Assembly: GCA_910592205.1 (NCBI GenBank)
Contig: CAJVPJ010000815.1
Coordinates: 1-16,225, forward strand
Source of the DNA: Paraglomus occultum
Lineage: Eukaryota > Glomeromycota > Glomeromycetes > Paraglomerales > Paraglomeraceae
DNA length: 16,225 bases
Direction: 5' to 3'
In this document: positions 1 to 8,456 of the stretch, in pieces
Layout: every line of letters starts with the position of its first letter
How positions within the stretch are numbered: the stretch's first letter is position 1
The notes under the pieces: model-generated
What the model saw: only the letters and a program-made list of their open reading frames with translations
Databases searched by the model: none
What the model was told of the DNA's origin: nothing
Program-made: the position numbers and the translations under genes

Positions 1-77
1 TTCTCTCTTTTTTATTTTCGGCTGCTTTTAGGAGACAACACCATTATCTCATATAACTTTAAAAAACCAAGAAGGAA
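1..77. repeat. Left copy of exact 77-bp inverted repeat
   Basis: Window base i pairs with base 6100-i for i = 1 to 77 without mismatch; base 78 is the first that differs. The copy begins at the very first base of the window. Its partner lies 117 to 193 bp upstream of the ATG of the SH3-domain gene. Flanks beyond the 77 bases do not match. Either the window starts at a contig end that shares a k-mer with an internal site, or this is a real dispersed repeat. Confidence 0.95.
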
Positions 78-221
78 TCTCCACACGTCCCAAGACCTGA
101 GCACGGGCTTTAGAGTTTATGCAAGTATAGCTAGTTTTTTGTTTTGGCGTATAACTGTCTCCAATACAAATACTTCTTCTGAGCTAAAATTAAAGAGGAC
201 CGACGGTTATGGCTAGCTGAT

Positions 222-237
222 TCACCCCCCGCATTTT
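222..237. repeat. 16-bp motif shared in inverted orientation with 6743-6758
   Basis: The 16 bases tcaccccccgcatttt are the exact reverse complement of 6743-6758. Similarity continues weakly for about nine further bases on one side. A run of six C/G inside AT-rich DNA, found twice, suggests a family of short dispersed repeats, but two copies are all that can be seen here. Confidence 0.55.
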
Positions 238-344
238 CTCCGTGCGTGGTGTCATGTGTTAATGACATACAGAATGCTCATGGTGATGCTATGCTTTTTC
301 AAGCTTTACAGTAAACGGCTTCTCGTGCAGCACCGACCGGCTTT

Positions 345-515
345 TTACCGCCAAGACACAACATCGTGTTCCGGAAGTGATACGAGTGCGAGGTAGCAAC
401 GCAGATAATGTGTATCATTGACTAATTCTTCGTAGCGTCCATAGGCTGTAGTCATTGACAGAGCACCGGTTTTGCGGATGAGGTCTTCGGTGGCCTTTGT
501 GGATTTACTCACATA
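345..515 (-). pseudogene. Coding-like minus-strand fragment, unrecognised
   Basis: A minus-strand frame is open for 56 codons from 515 down to a TAA at 345-347, with no obvious ATG near its start. Third positions are mixed rather than AT-rich, and the translation (motifs TKATEDLIRKTGALS, YGRYEELV and HYLRCYLALVSLPEHD) looks more like protein than the neighbouring DNA does. A possible donor (cg|gtaaaa) lies just before the stop, so it could be one exon of a broken or unfinished gene. I recognise no family. A frame this short can occur by chance. Confidence 0.25.
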
Positions 516-529
516 TTATATATAATATG
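512..529. repeat. 18-bp perfect AT palindrome
   Basis: catattatatataatatg reads the same on both strands. It lies at the upstream edge of the coding-like fragment 345-515. AT palindromes of this size arise easily in such DNA. Confidence 0.7.
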
Positions 530-708
530 ATCGACGAATAAGAAATTTGATGTGAATTTTGATCACATAACCTTTATTTGGTATTTATTAGTAATCAAAA
601 TAACAAGTTTCGTTGACAGGGAAGAGCATTTGAATACACTATTAAAAATCTTTTGAGAGAAAAGGGTGCAGAAGTTTGTCACTATTGGTAAGTGTTTCGC
701 TGAGTAGT

Positions 709-912
709 TGATGTATCCAAGGGTACGCTGTCACTAGGTGTAAATCAGAGTTTTGAAAAGTACTTCGTGGCCATAGTTTGCGGATCGGGTAGCCATTTAG
801 TGTAGATATCCGAAGGTACGCTATCACTAGGTTGGGTTTCAGAGACGATAGGATGTACAATTACGAATTGAAGCGCATTGTCGCCACAACTTGTGCTGTG
901 CACGTTCTTCAA
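709..912 (-). pseudogene. Broken coding relic with in-frame 93-base duplication
   Basis: A minus-strand frame open from 912 to a TGA at 745-747 (55 codons) contains P-S-D-S-V-P-S-D at 831-808. The same frame, after the TGA, contains P-S-D-S-V-P-L-D at 738-715, exactly 93 bases (31 codons) further on. Between the two eight-codon blocks only three bases differ, all C/T: GAT/GAC and CCT/CCC are synonymous, TCG/TTG is not. That is what a duplicated coding segment looks like, now broken by a stop. A different minus-strand frame gives a 72-codon ORF at 860-642. I recognise no family. The fragments at 345-515 and 959-1138 lie on the same strand and could belong to the same dead gene. Confidence 0.35.
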
Positions 913-958
913 CTATGATGATGCATTTAATCATTTTTCACTTACGGGATACAAAAAA

Positions 959-1138
959 TTAAAACCAAACACGACGACGAAATCCGAGAAAATCTTTAAA
1001 GCCAAAAACGACAAGTATCGACAGTAATAGTAACAGTTCGCCGTGCGCTTTATGAAGAGTATAAACGTTGTTGCTTTTCTTTAAACCATGGTCAATGTAC
1101 TTTCTCTCAGTTGCGGTGGCACTGAGGAACACAATCAT
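959..1138 (-). pseudogene. Short minus-strand ORF, 59 codons, unrecognised
   Basis: ATG at 1138-1136 opens a 59-residue frame ending TAA at 961-959. The first half has mixed codons and a globular-looking sequence (SATATERKYIDHGLKK); the second half is Leu/Val-rich and then basic (FRRRVW). It is one of several consecutive minus-strand open fragments in 345-1138, which is the only reason for listing it. Chance is a fair alternative. Confidence 0.18.
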
Positions 1139-2259
1139 CAGCCTTCAATGTTGAGAAAGCAATAAAAGAAGAGTAATTTCGCAAAACGTGCACCGAAAAT
1201 TTGATATTATCTATGCTCAACTGAAATCAAGTTGTGATGGATGAATCACGTTTCTTTTCAATCTTTTAAAATAAAGTGTGCAATATTTTGTTCATCTCTT
1301 TGTGGAGGCCTTTCTCTTACATCGCGTGAAATGTTCAATATTCGAATCTTTTCGTTTTCGGGATACACGATTTGATCATTTTCATTATTATTATACGACA
1401 CGTGTTATTATCCTAGCCACGTGGGTAAAGTTTCCTTTAAACTTTGCCAGCTCCAGTCTCTTTGATTTTTGAGAAAAAGTAAAAAAGCCCGACATATGTA
1501 ATTTGAAGGTTTGCGCGCGCCCTCTCTTTGACTAGCGAAAGGGATCTCCCATCATTGCGATAAGAAATTGTTGAGACCGCCGATAAAGTCTATAAACAAA
1601 TAAGCTTTGGAATGTACGGAAGTAAATTTGACAACGACAACATATGGTTTTATTAATATTCTAAGACGCAAATATTGATAAGACTAACTAATGGCAACAA
1701 CGATACGTATTACCGTCAAAAGAAACTGCAAGCGAGCTTGATGGATAAAATGTGAGATTGCTATGCCTATCTTTGATCAAAGTTTCAATTATGAGATTAA
1801 CGCACATACGATAATCATTCAACTTGACCAATAAACTATTGTGGCTTGTGTGGCGTATATTGTCAGGATTACGACTATTCAGGCACGAAGTGTTTACTAC
1901 CCCATGATAATTTATACAATAACGATTAAGTACCATTATTTATACATGTTATTATCATGAGGAGAACATCAACATCTCGATTTCTTTTCACGAGCTTTGC
2001 TTAACACCTTCAAACAAAAAGGAAAACTTTCACTGAAACGTCCGAAACGTATAAGGAGGAAACAACTCACAACAATAGACCATGTAAGTAATATATTAGA
2101 CCATACCAGTAAACAAAGACTACAAAGGCGCCTGCATATCACAGTGCATAGAAGTAATCAAAAATAGTCTTTCACCTCAGCCCGCAGACATACTGTGACT
2201 ATAAGTTGCAACTCGCCGGGCCTGCATAGTCACCATTTCTAACTCACACGCCCGCAAGA
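1139..2259. other. Gene-free spacer and VPS68 upstream region
   Basis: AT-rich DNA with no family-recognisable frame. It includes open frames of 64 codons (1278-1472, plus) and 82 codons (1688-1936, minus) that I judge accidental. The last few hundred bases are expected to hold the promoter of the VPS68 gene; an in-frame TAG at 2227-2229 precedes the ATG at 2260. I see no clear TATA box at a convincing distance. Confidence 0.5.
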
Positions 2260-3595
2260 ATGCCCCCAACAACCATCCAAAACGTTCCGCTCACTTCGCA
2301 CCGCTGGACTTATGACTTTGATAGCAGTCGTCAGCTTGGGTGCATTCCCATGCCTCGATTAAAAGAAACCGGAGTATACATATCTGGATGTCTGGTAAGC
2401 AGGAAAAAGGTTAAGATATGTGGTAGAAGCAGAATGCGGAGAGAAAATGTTTAATTCAAAATGAGATTGTCCATACATAATGTATAATGCCACCTACTGC
2501 AGACGATAACCATAAAAGATGCACATCCCATTTACGACTTCATTTTAAATTAGACTACGCTCTTTCCAATCGTCATTCTCATTTCTCGCACATATATCAT
2601 CTCACACATGTCCTCCATCACTTTTGCTCCCCCATCTCCTCTCTCCACAGTTTGCGATAGGTTGGGTAGTGTTTATCGACTCAATAATATACTCTAATAC
2701 TTCAGAATGGTTGGATGTGAGCATCAGGTTCGAAGACTGGTTCAACGGTGTTATCGCTACTATCGGAATGATTATGTAAGTATATAGATTAGAAATACTG
2801 CAAAGGTGGCTATTTGAGAATCGTCTTTTTAAAGATGGTAAGAAATGGTGGGTTTAAGGACGAGTATGTTAGAATTTCATGATACAGAAACGGTAGCGAT
2901 GACCACATTCTTTATCTGGCGGTGATTGAGAGAGATAACAATCACAACGACAACAACCAACAAACAACAACCAACAGAGAATAGCAACAACAACGACAAC
3001 GACAACAACAACAACAGCAGCAGCAGCAGCAGCAGCAGCAAATAGCAATACTACATCAATAGTTATATCAATAGAAATAGAATTTTACCTGATACTATTT
3101 GTAATGTAACGATTCTTCTCACTTTGATTACAGCGTAAACTCACTTGACAAAAGCTGTCTTTCGGAACACGAGTACCTGTATACAAGATCGAGGCTCACA
3201 CTCTGGAAAGCGCGTCTTCTGCTATTTATTGGATTTTTCATGATGGCGTGTGGTGTCTGTGGATCGACTGTCAGTATCTGTAATTCGTGTCATCTGTATA
3301 CATGGTATGCCCTGTAACCTTATTTACACTCATGTTCCGTTCGTCTCTGTAGGCTATTCTTGTGTATAAGTACCTTATTCCAGGTATACACATGCCCGAG
3401 TTGTACATGGGAATTGCGATTGTCATACAATCGTGGTCGATATTCCTAAGGTAAGACCTACATCGTATACAAGCGTCAAGACGACTACGTGTCATAATAA
3501 CCCATATTCATCATTTTCGTTCTGCGTGTAGTTCGATTGTGTTGTGGATAGCACAGAACACGGGTAGTCCATACAAGTATACTTTCATTCTCTAA
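2260..3595 (+). CDS. VPS68: Vps68/TMEM50 family endosomal membrane protein, five exons
   Basis: My exon model is 2260-2394, 2651-2775, 3134-3269, 3353-3450 and 3532-3595, giving 185 residues; yeast Vps68 is 184. All junctions are GT-AG and keep phase; the third donor is the unusual GTCAGT. Four membrane segments are seen at about residues 39-60, 73-90, 112-137 and 149-174. Family landmarks are the KETGVYISG entry to TM1, FAIGWVVFIDSIIYS, the W-F-N-G-V-I-A-T-I-G stretch running into IVNSLDK, and SIVLWIAQN close to the C-terminus, aligning without gaps to Vps68. In yeast, Vps68 pairs with Vps55 and works with ESCRT-III in late-endosome to vacuole traffic. The ATG at 2260 is the first after an in-frame TAG. 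Intron 2 carries a CAA/CAG microsatellite. The gene converges on the SH3-domain gene, with 593 bp between the stop codons. Confidence 0.93.
2939..3040. repeat. CAA/CAG microsatellite inside VPS68 intron 2
   Basis: A stretch rich in CAA units (about 2939-3014) runs into an uninterrupted CAG tract of eight units plus CA (3015-3040). It lies wholly between the donor at 2776 and the acceptor at 3133, so it is not translated in the spliced product. It explains much of this intron's length (358 bp, the longest of the gene). Confidence 0.9.
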
Positions 3596-4188
3596 GCATG
3601 GGTCTGCAGGGTCAAACGAAAGGTGGCAGGGTTAATTATTCGATTGATGCCATTTATGTTAAACTTGGATGTATTTTAGCTTGCTCCTCCTCCTGGGTCT
3701 GTATTGATGACGTTATGGAAGCGTAATATATTAATTGTGTGCGTATTTAATCTAACACAAATCAATTTCTTGGAGTGTATGACAGTACGTTGTTCCACCC
3801 GCGATTTTAATTATAGTTTTTATTTTTTTTGTGCGTAAAAGAAAAGAATGATTAACAGTCAATTGTGACTTGCTTCTAAAAGAGTCTGTCTATACTGCAA
3901 TGTCTTTGGATTCATAAATAAATTAATAACCAACACAACCACCTAATTAGCACAAGACTCATATAATCAATCAATTTTAAAGAAAAAAAAAAAGAACGTT
4001 GTTCCATCAATCCATCCGCATTCTTATATTAAATAGGAGTTTCTCAACGTTGCGCCACCAACTCTGATAGACGCAACATATAAAATCTTACAGAGTGAAA
4101 ATTTTTGGCATATAGTATCATACAACTAGGAGGCAGAATTACACTTGAGCATTTTGAGGTGCTGAATGTGTTGATATACCGATGATTG
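3596..4188. other. Convergent 3' regions of VPS68 and the SH3 gene
   Basis: No coding frame is seen. An AATAAA on the plus strand at 3917-3922 could serve VPS68, and an AATAAA on the minus strand at 3824-3819 could serve the SH3 gene. If both are used, the two transcripts overlap tail to tail by roughly 100 bases. Both signals are more than 300 bp from their stop codons, so nearer degenerate signals may be used instead. Confidence 0.35.
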
Positions 4189-5906
4189 CTACATTTGGGG
4201 TCTTGTTGTGTAATATGAATTCGTCTGGTGGAAGGACGAACCCGGCTGGTTCATGTGTCTAAATTGGTGAAATTAGTCCCACGCGAGGACGTAATAGTAT
4301 TAGTAATGATATTTCCTAATATGTCCGATGCATAAGTGATCATTAACTTATTAGGATAAATAACTTACAATATTCTGGCATACACCCTTGGAAATATTCC
4401 CATTTTTCCTGTTCGTAGACAACGACCACGCCACCAATCAGAATTAACTGATGAGAAAGATAAGGATTAGTCATTGTATATTTCAAATTCGTGATATTTA
4501 GGTATATGTCACCCTTCAAAGTAATTAGTCACTTGAAAAACAAAACGACGGGCAAGAGCAATCGGAAAGTTTATACTCGTACTATCCCGATCGTCTCCTC
4601 CGCCGTCATAGTTTCCCCGCTTAATATATTTACCGAATTCGATGACTTCCAATATGTCTCCCTTTCTAAACGTCAGATCACCATCATCATCTCCTATCCG
4701 GAACAGTTAAATCTTGTTAGTTGAGTCTGATCTTTACAGTATTTGACACCCCCAAACAAACACACAAGCGATGATGATAGTTTTATAATGACAACAGAAG
4801 AGAATAGTATCAATTCCATTGTCGATAATTTTACCGTCTGCCACAAAAAAGAATAGTATCAATTCTATTGTCGATAAAATTTACAAAACGACCCATCGCT
4901 CACACGAAAGAGGAAAAAAATTATACATTTCCCCCTCTCCTCAATGTAATCCAACGTAATCCAATCTAATCCAATCTACTTTACCAGAAAATTCCCATAA
5001 TGCCTCTACGATAGCTAAATAAGCCGGTGCTGCAACTGACGATGCTCTCCTTGATCTTGGTTGTTGCGATTGTGGTTGAATATGTTGTCCGTTTTGTGAC
5101 TGTCCACGTTGTGGCATCGGCGCATCACCTGCTGGAGGAGGCAATGCTAAACTAGATATTGCCGTAGTACGTGACGGAGCATAAGTTTCTGTAGGGCTAG
5201 ACGCACTAGAATTAGGATACATGTCGTTGGTGGGACGGGGATGTGTATTAGAATTAGCTACATGTGATGATGTTGTCGACGGTGCCGGTGATCGCATCAT
5301 GCGACGATTCTGAGATGACTGAGATGTGATATCGCTATGAGTTGTAACAGCTTCGTGGTCTGTTGTCGATGCCAGTGATCTCAAGGACCTCTCTTCCGCT
5401 TCTCTCATATATTCCATCCTCCCGTCCAAAAAATTTGAATCTTCTTCGGTACTACTAGTTCGTCCGTACGCAATCGCCGACTCATCTTCAAATCTTTCAC
5501 TTACATTTCTCTTCATAATTTCCTCGTCCACATCGAAAAAATCATCTTTCATCAACGGAGAATCTGTCGGCGAATCTGTATTTGATGTCGAATTGACGCT
5601 TGCCCTCGAAACTGTTACTTGCGTGTTGATTTCTGACGGAAGATTATGCATACCTACTGGAGATGGAGAAGGTGATGCGGCAGGTGTATTATTGGGAATG
5701 AAGTGAGTTACAGGTTTTGGTAATTTGTCTATTATCTCATCGAAAACTACGCGGTTGATATAGCCACCGTCGCATAAAAACTGTAAGTCACGGATTATGC
5801 CTTGGAGTATGTACACTACGTGCGGGTCGCATGGGAATTTGATGTTGTTGTTAGATTTTGTTGAGGAAAGAGAAGGTTGGTGTTTTAAAGCCGTTGAAGT
5901 AGCCAT
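4189..5906 (-). CDS. Lsb1/Pin3/Csh3-type SH3-domain protein, four exons
   Basis: My preferred model is exons 5906-4985, 4693-4634, 4447-4369 and 4258-4189, giving 376 residues. Residues about 28-63 form the helical N-terminal segment of this family (GIIRDLQFL, then VVFDEIIDKLP), which in yeast Lsb1/Pin3 reads like the start of those proteins. Residues about 70-295 are Ser/Thr/Pro-rich and probably disordered, with a Gln-rich stretch (QNGQHIQPQSQQ) near the end. The SH3 domain is about 300-354: ALWEF in place of ALYDF, the acidic loop with DGDLTFRKGD, the WW pair at 332-333, MGIFP at 343-347 and Tyr350. Yeast relatives bind Las17/WASP through SH3 and restrain actin assembly. The open frame running past 4985 is intron read-through; the SH3 domain is complete only after splicing. 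The C-terminal exon is the least certain part, because an alternative donor at 4385 gives another frame. Confidence 0.88.
4801..4884. repeat. Direct repeat in intron 1 of the SH3 gene
   Basis: Two copies start at 4801 and 4850, 49 bases apart. The first 27 bases of each match at 26 positions (one C/T change), followed by related AT-rich tails. Both copies lie inside the intron 4984-4694, so the duplication lengthens the intron without touching protein. Confidence 0.85.
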
Positions 5907-6022
5907 TTTTCTGTTGACAATCGGGTTTTTGTTAGGGTTTGGCTGCGTATAAATTAGGTGGATATAGATATATATATAGTTAGGCTATTCAACGTGGTAT
6001 GCAGTATAGTTGGTTTCTGTCT
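5907..6022 (-). promoter_or_regulatory. Upstream region of SH3 gene with telobox-like element
   Basis: On the minus strand, about 20 to 35 bases before the ATG at 5906, the sequence reads aaaccctaac, matching the telobox consensus AAACCCTAA known from promoters of growth-related genes in several eukaryotes. Further upstream are short AT runs but no convincing TATA box. Whether the element binds anything here is unknown. Confidence 0.25.
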
Positions 6023-6099
6023 TTCCTTCTTGGTTTTTTAAAGTTATATGAGATAATGGTGTTGTCTCCTAAAAGCAGCCGAAAATAAAAAAGAGAGAA
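6023..6099. repeat. Right copy of exact 77-bp inverted repeat
   Basis: Exact reverse complement of bases 1-77. It sits in the probable promoter or 5' UTR of the SH3-domain gene whose ATG is at 5906. The right flank from 6100 has no match next to the left copy, because the left copy is cut by the window edge. Confidence 0.95.
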
Positions 6100-7427
6100 T
6101 TATTCATTTGAAAACAATGAACCTAGTCTCATTATTATAATGCATATTTATATGTATATGTGTATACCACAATGCAGCTCTATGCAGCCTTGTTCAGCTT
6201 AACTCACGTGTGCCATTACGCTATTTATGATGGCAGTTATAGTTGTTATAGTTTACCTGGACAATACTGATATCCCTTATAAAGCCTTTCAGTCTCTTTC
6301 AAGTTGGTCTTTTTTTTTCCCAGTTTTTATCGTTCATGGACCAAAAAAGCTTTTAAGAAAAGAAAAAGCAAAAGTCCGAAAGCTTAAATTTAAAGAAATT
6401 CAAATAGGTTACTTTTTTTTCCCATCGAACAAACGCAACTTACCAATAAACGCCAAGCCAACATTCTAAAGTGGGTACAATATACAAGGGAGTACGAATG
6501 CAAAGGTGGGCCGATAAGGGAGAGCATGTCATGAAGTAATTTATTGTTTAGTTGGACATGACAATTGGTGCATGTCATAACCTTAATTTATCTCTGTCAA
6601 ACGGTCTTGTTATGTCATATTTGTTAGTAACCAGTTCGTAAACCAATTATCACATCTCGACTGCGTTAACTACCTACTTACTAATGTGACAAAGTTAGCC
6701 AATTTGCGGAACAAGCTATTTTCATCTCCGAAAGCTTTTTTAAAAATGCGGGGGGTGAGTTAGCAGCATAAGCAAAGCATAGCGAGCGAGCATGGGGTGG
6801 CATAGCCTCATTTCATAATGTGATACCAATTACATAAAGTTTACATTTGTGTAATAAAATTAATCTGTCACGTGGGTTAATCGCTGAGCTTTTGAGATAC
6901 GAATTCTTTTAATTTGTAGTAAGCAACAATCAAAACAGGCAATTCGCATTGTAAGGCCAAGGTGTTCAAGCGAAACAAAGAATGGGATTCTTACCAGAAT
7001 GAATTTAGAAAAGTCGGTGATTGCACAATGATAATTGTATAACCATGCTTACCTTTTTGCTGACTATATGAAAATACAAAAATGTTTATCATAAAAAAAA
7101 AACTGTAAACATAAACACTGATACAAAATAAAAGAAAAGAGTAATAGCAATAGAATAAAACAAAATAAAAATACAATTAACTTTAATTTGTACAACTGAA
7201 TTATTGAGAATATACACTTATCGATTAGCTTTTGGGGATGTGGGAATGGGAGGGAGATGTAAATCTCAAGCTAAATAGTCAAGAGTAATAAGTATTTAAA
7301 AACTCACTTTTACAAATCGTGTTTCGATAAACCAGTATCTGACAAACATTGCTTCTCACATGAAACAAATTTACCCTGAAAATTCCCCCCAAAGCTATAT
7401 AGAAATCATTAATATGTTTTTTGTTTC
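6100..7427. other. Spacer between SH3 gene and 7TM gene
   Basis: No gene is seen. It contains T-rich and A-rich runs, several copies of a catgtcat-type octamer in both orientations (about 6523-6620), and a GC-richer patch at 6747-6810 that starts with the motif shared with 222-237 and continues with gcata/gcgag units. The 80-codon plus-strand frame at 6227-6469 is low-complexity (F, K and V runs) and is probably accidental. Confidence 0.5.
6743..6758. repeat. 16-bp motif shared in inverted orientation with 222-237
   Basis: aaaatgcggggggtga is the exact reverse complement of 222-237. It opens a GC-richer patch to about 6810 built of short repeated units (gcata, gcgag, ggcatagcc) unlike the surrounding AT-rich spacer, which suggests a short repetitive element. 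Confidence 0.55.
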
Positions 7428-8456
7428 TCAACTAAAATAAGGCCTTAACAACCTATCGTACGCTCCGTAACTTTCTCTCACTTCATCATTGTTCTCTTCT
7501 CGTTCCACCTTAATATTATTCCACTTGACAACAAAAGGTCCTTGTATATCCATCTCTACTATTTCTCGCGTTCCTAGTGTCCTTCCTGCATCTTGTCTTC
7601 CTTCCTCCATTTTGCTTCCGATTTCCATCTCGATTTCCTTTTCCATTGACGCATTGCTTTGCTGCGGATTATTTAGTTGTTCAACCATCATGCTCGGTCT
7701 AAAGTCTCCACCAATTACTAGTTCTTCGACTCCCAGAAATCTCTTCTTTATCCTTTTGACTATCCCCCTTGGTGTAGGAATCAACGGAAATAAAAATATA
7801 AACCCGAGCAGTATATAGTCGATTGCATCCCACTTGACGTCCATGAACGGTTGCTTTTGTGTGCTAAACACTGCTATTGCGAAATGGGCAATGAAAAATG
7901 CTACGACTTGGAGTAATCTAATGATGGAAATGGCGGTTCGCTCGGGTTTCAGCTCTTTCTCTTTCTTCATTCTTTTTAGTGGCACCGCTGCATATATCAA
8001 GCTCACTAACCCCGTTGCAAGTGCTACGTAAATCTCGGCTTTTCTTAATGTTTCATTCGGCACTGTGCTGTCGTCCAACACCATCCCTACTACATTATAC
8101 ACAGCCAATCCCAGCACACCAAACGTTCCTACAATTGGGGTAAATAATAATATGTTTCTGATAATATCATATGATCTGTAAAAATTGGTTCCAACATGTA
8201 ATACAATATAGCAAGAGAGAATATTTAAAAGGGCAAATATAATGATATAAGAGTAAATGATCCAAGGCGTACGAAAAATGTCCGAAACTGAGCACAAGAC
8301 CGAAATGACAGAAAGAGCAAGCGTCAAGATGGCACCGACGAATGACGTAAAGTGGAGAAGCGCAGGCGACACCAATAGACGGTGGAAGACATAGAATGAC
8401 GAAGATAATGCAAGGAGAGCGGATACAGATGCAAGAATCAATGAGACTGATATCAT
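7428..8456 (-). CDS. Seven-transmembrane protein with cytosolic tail, GPCR-like topology
   Basis: A single-exon ORF of 342 residues. Seven hydrophobic segments are seen at about 3-23, 35-55, 64-88, 103-124, 141-160, 178-197 and 211-228. Basic residues cluster in the loop after TM5 (KRMKKEKELK) and directly after TM7 (RGIVKRIKKRF), with more in the loop after TM3. The loop after TM4 is acidic and holds a possible N-glycosylation site (NET, about 134-136). By the positive-inside rule the N-terminus faces out and the roughly 110-residue, Glu/Lys-rich tail faces the cytosol, as in G-protein coupled receptors. I see no rhodopsin Schiff-base lysine in TM7 and no RTA1 or Ste2/Ste3 signature I can name, so ligand and family are unknown. 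The ATG at 8456 starts right at TM1, with no signal peptide. The start lies 112 bp from a divergent small gene. Confidence 0.85.
   Translation of the reverse strand: MISVSLILASVSALLALSSSFYVFHRLLVSPALLHFTSFVGAILTLALSVISVLCSVSDIFRTPWIIYSYIIIFALLNILSCYIVLHVGTNFYRSYDIIRNILLFTPIVGTFGVLGLAVYNVVGMVLDDSTVPNETLRKAEIYVALATGLVSLIYAAVPLKRMKKEKELKPERTAISIIRLLQVVAFFIAHFAIAVFSTQKQPFMDVKWDAIDYILLGFIFLFPLIPTPRGIVKRIKKRFLGVEELVIGGDFRPSMMVEQLNNPQQSNASMEKEIEMEIGSKMEEGRQDAGRTLGTREIVEMDIQGPFVVKWNNIKVEREENNDEVRESYGAYDRLLRPYFS

Noticed and set aside
1278-1472. 64-codon plus-strand ORF
   Set aside because: Phe/His/Tyr-rich, no motif, AT-driven codons; of a length expected by chance in 16 kb.
1688-1936. 82-codon minus-strand ORF
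   Set aside because: No recognisable domain, and no splice or promoter context; kept out for lack of support, though not excluded.
2725-2745. ggttcgaag resembling a tRNA B box
   Set aside because: Lies in VPS68 exon 2 and has no A box or acceptor stem around it.
3271-3495. 74-codon minus-strand ORF
   Set aside because: Antisense shadow over VPS68 exon 4 and its introns.
4491-4724. 77-codon plus-strand ORF
   Set aside because: Antisense shadow of SH3 exon 2 and the flanking introns.
6227-6578. Plus-strand (6227-6469) and minus-strand (6390-6578) ORFs in the spacer
   Set aside because: They overlap on opposite strands, are low-complexity with poly-Phe and poly-Lys runs, and match no family.
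6991-7176. 61-codon minus-strand ORF of Phe/Tyr runs
   Set aside because: Translation of an A-rich plus-strand tract; no real composition of a protein.
7489-8031. Plus-strand ORFs 7489-7818 and 7834-8031
   Set aside because: Antisense shadows of the 7TM gene.
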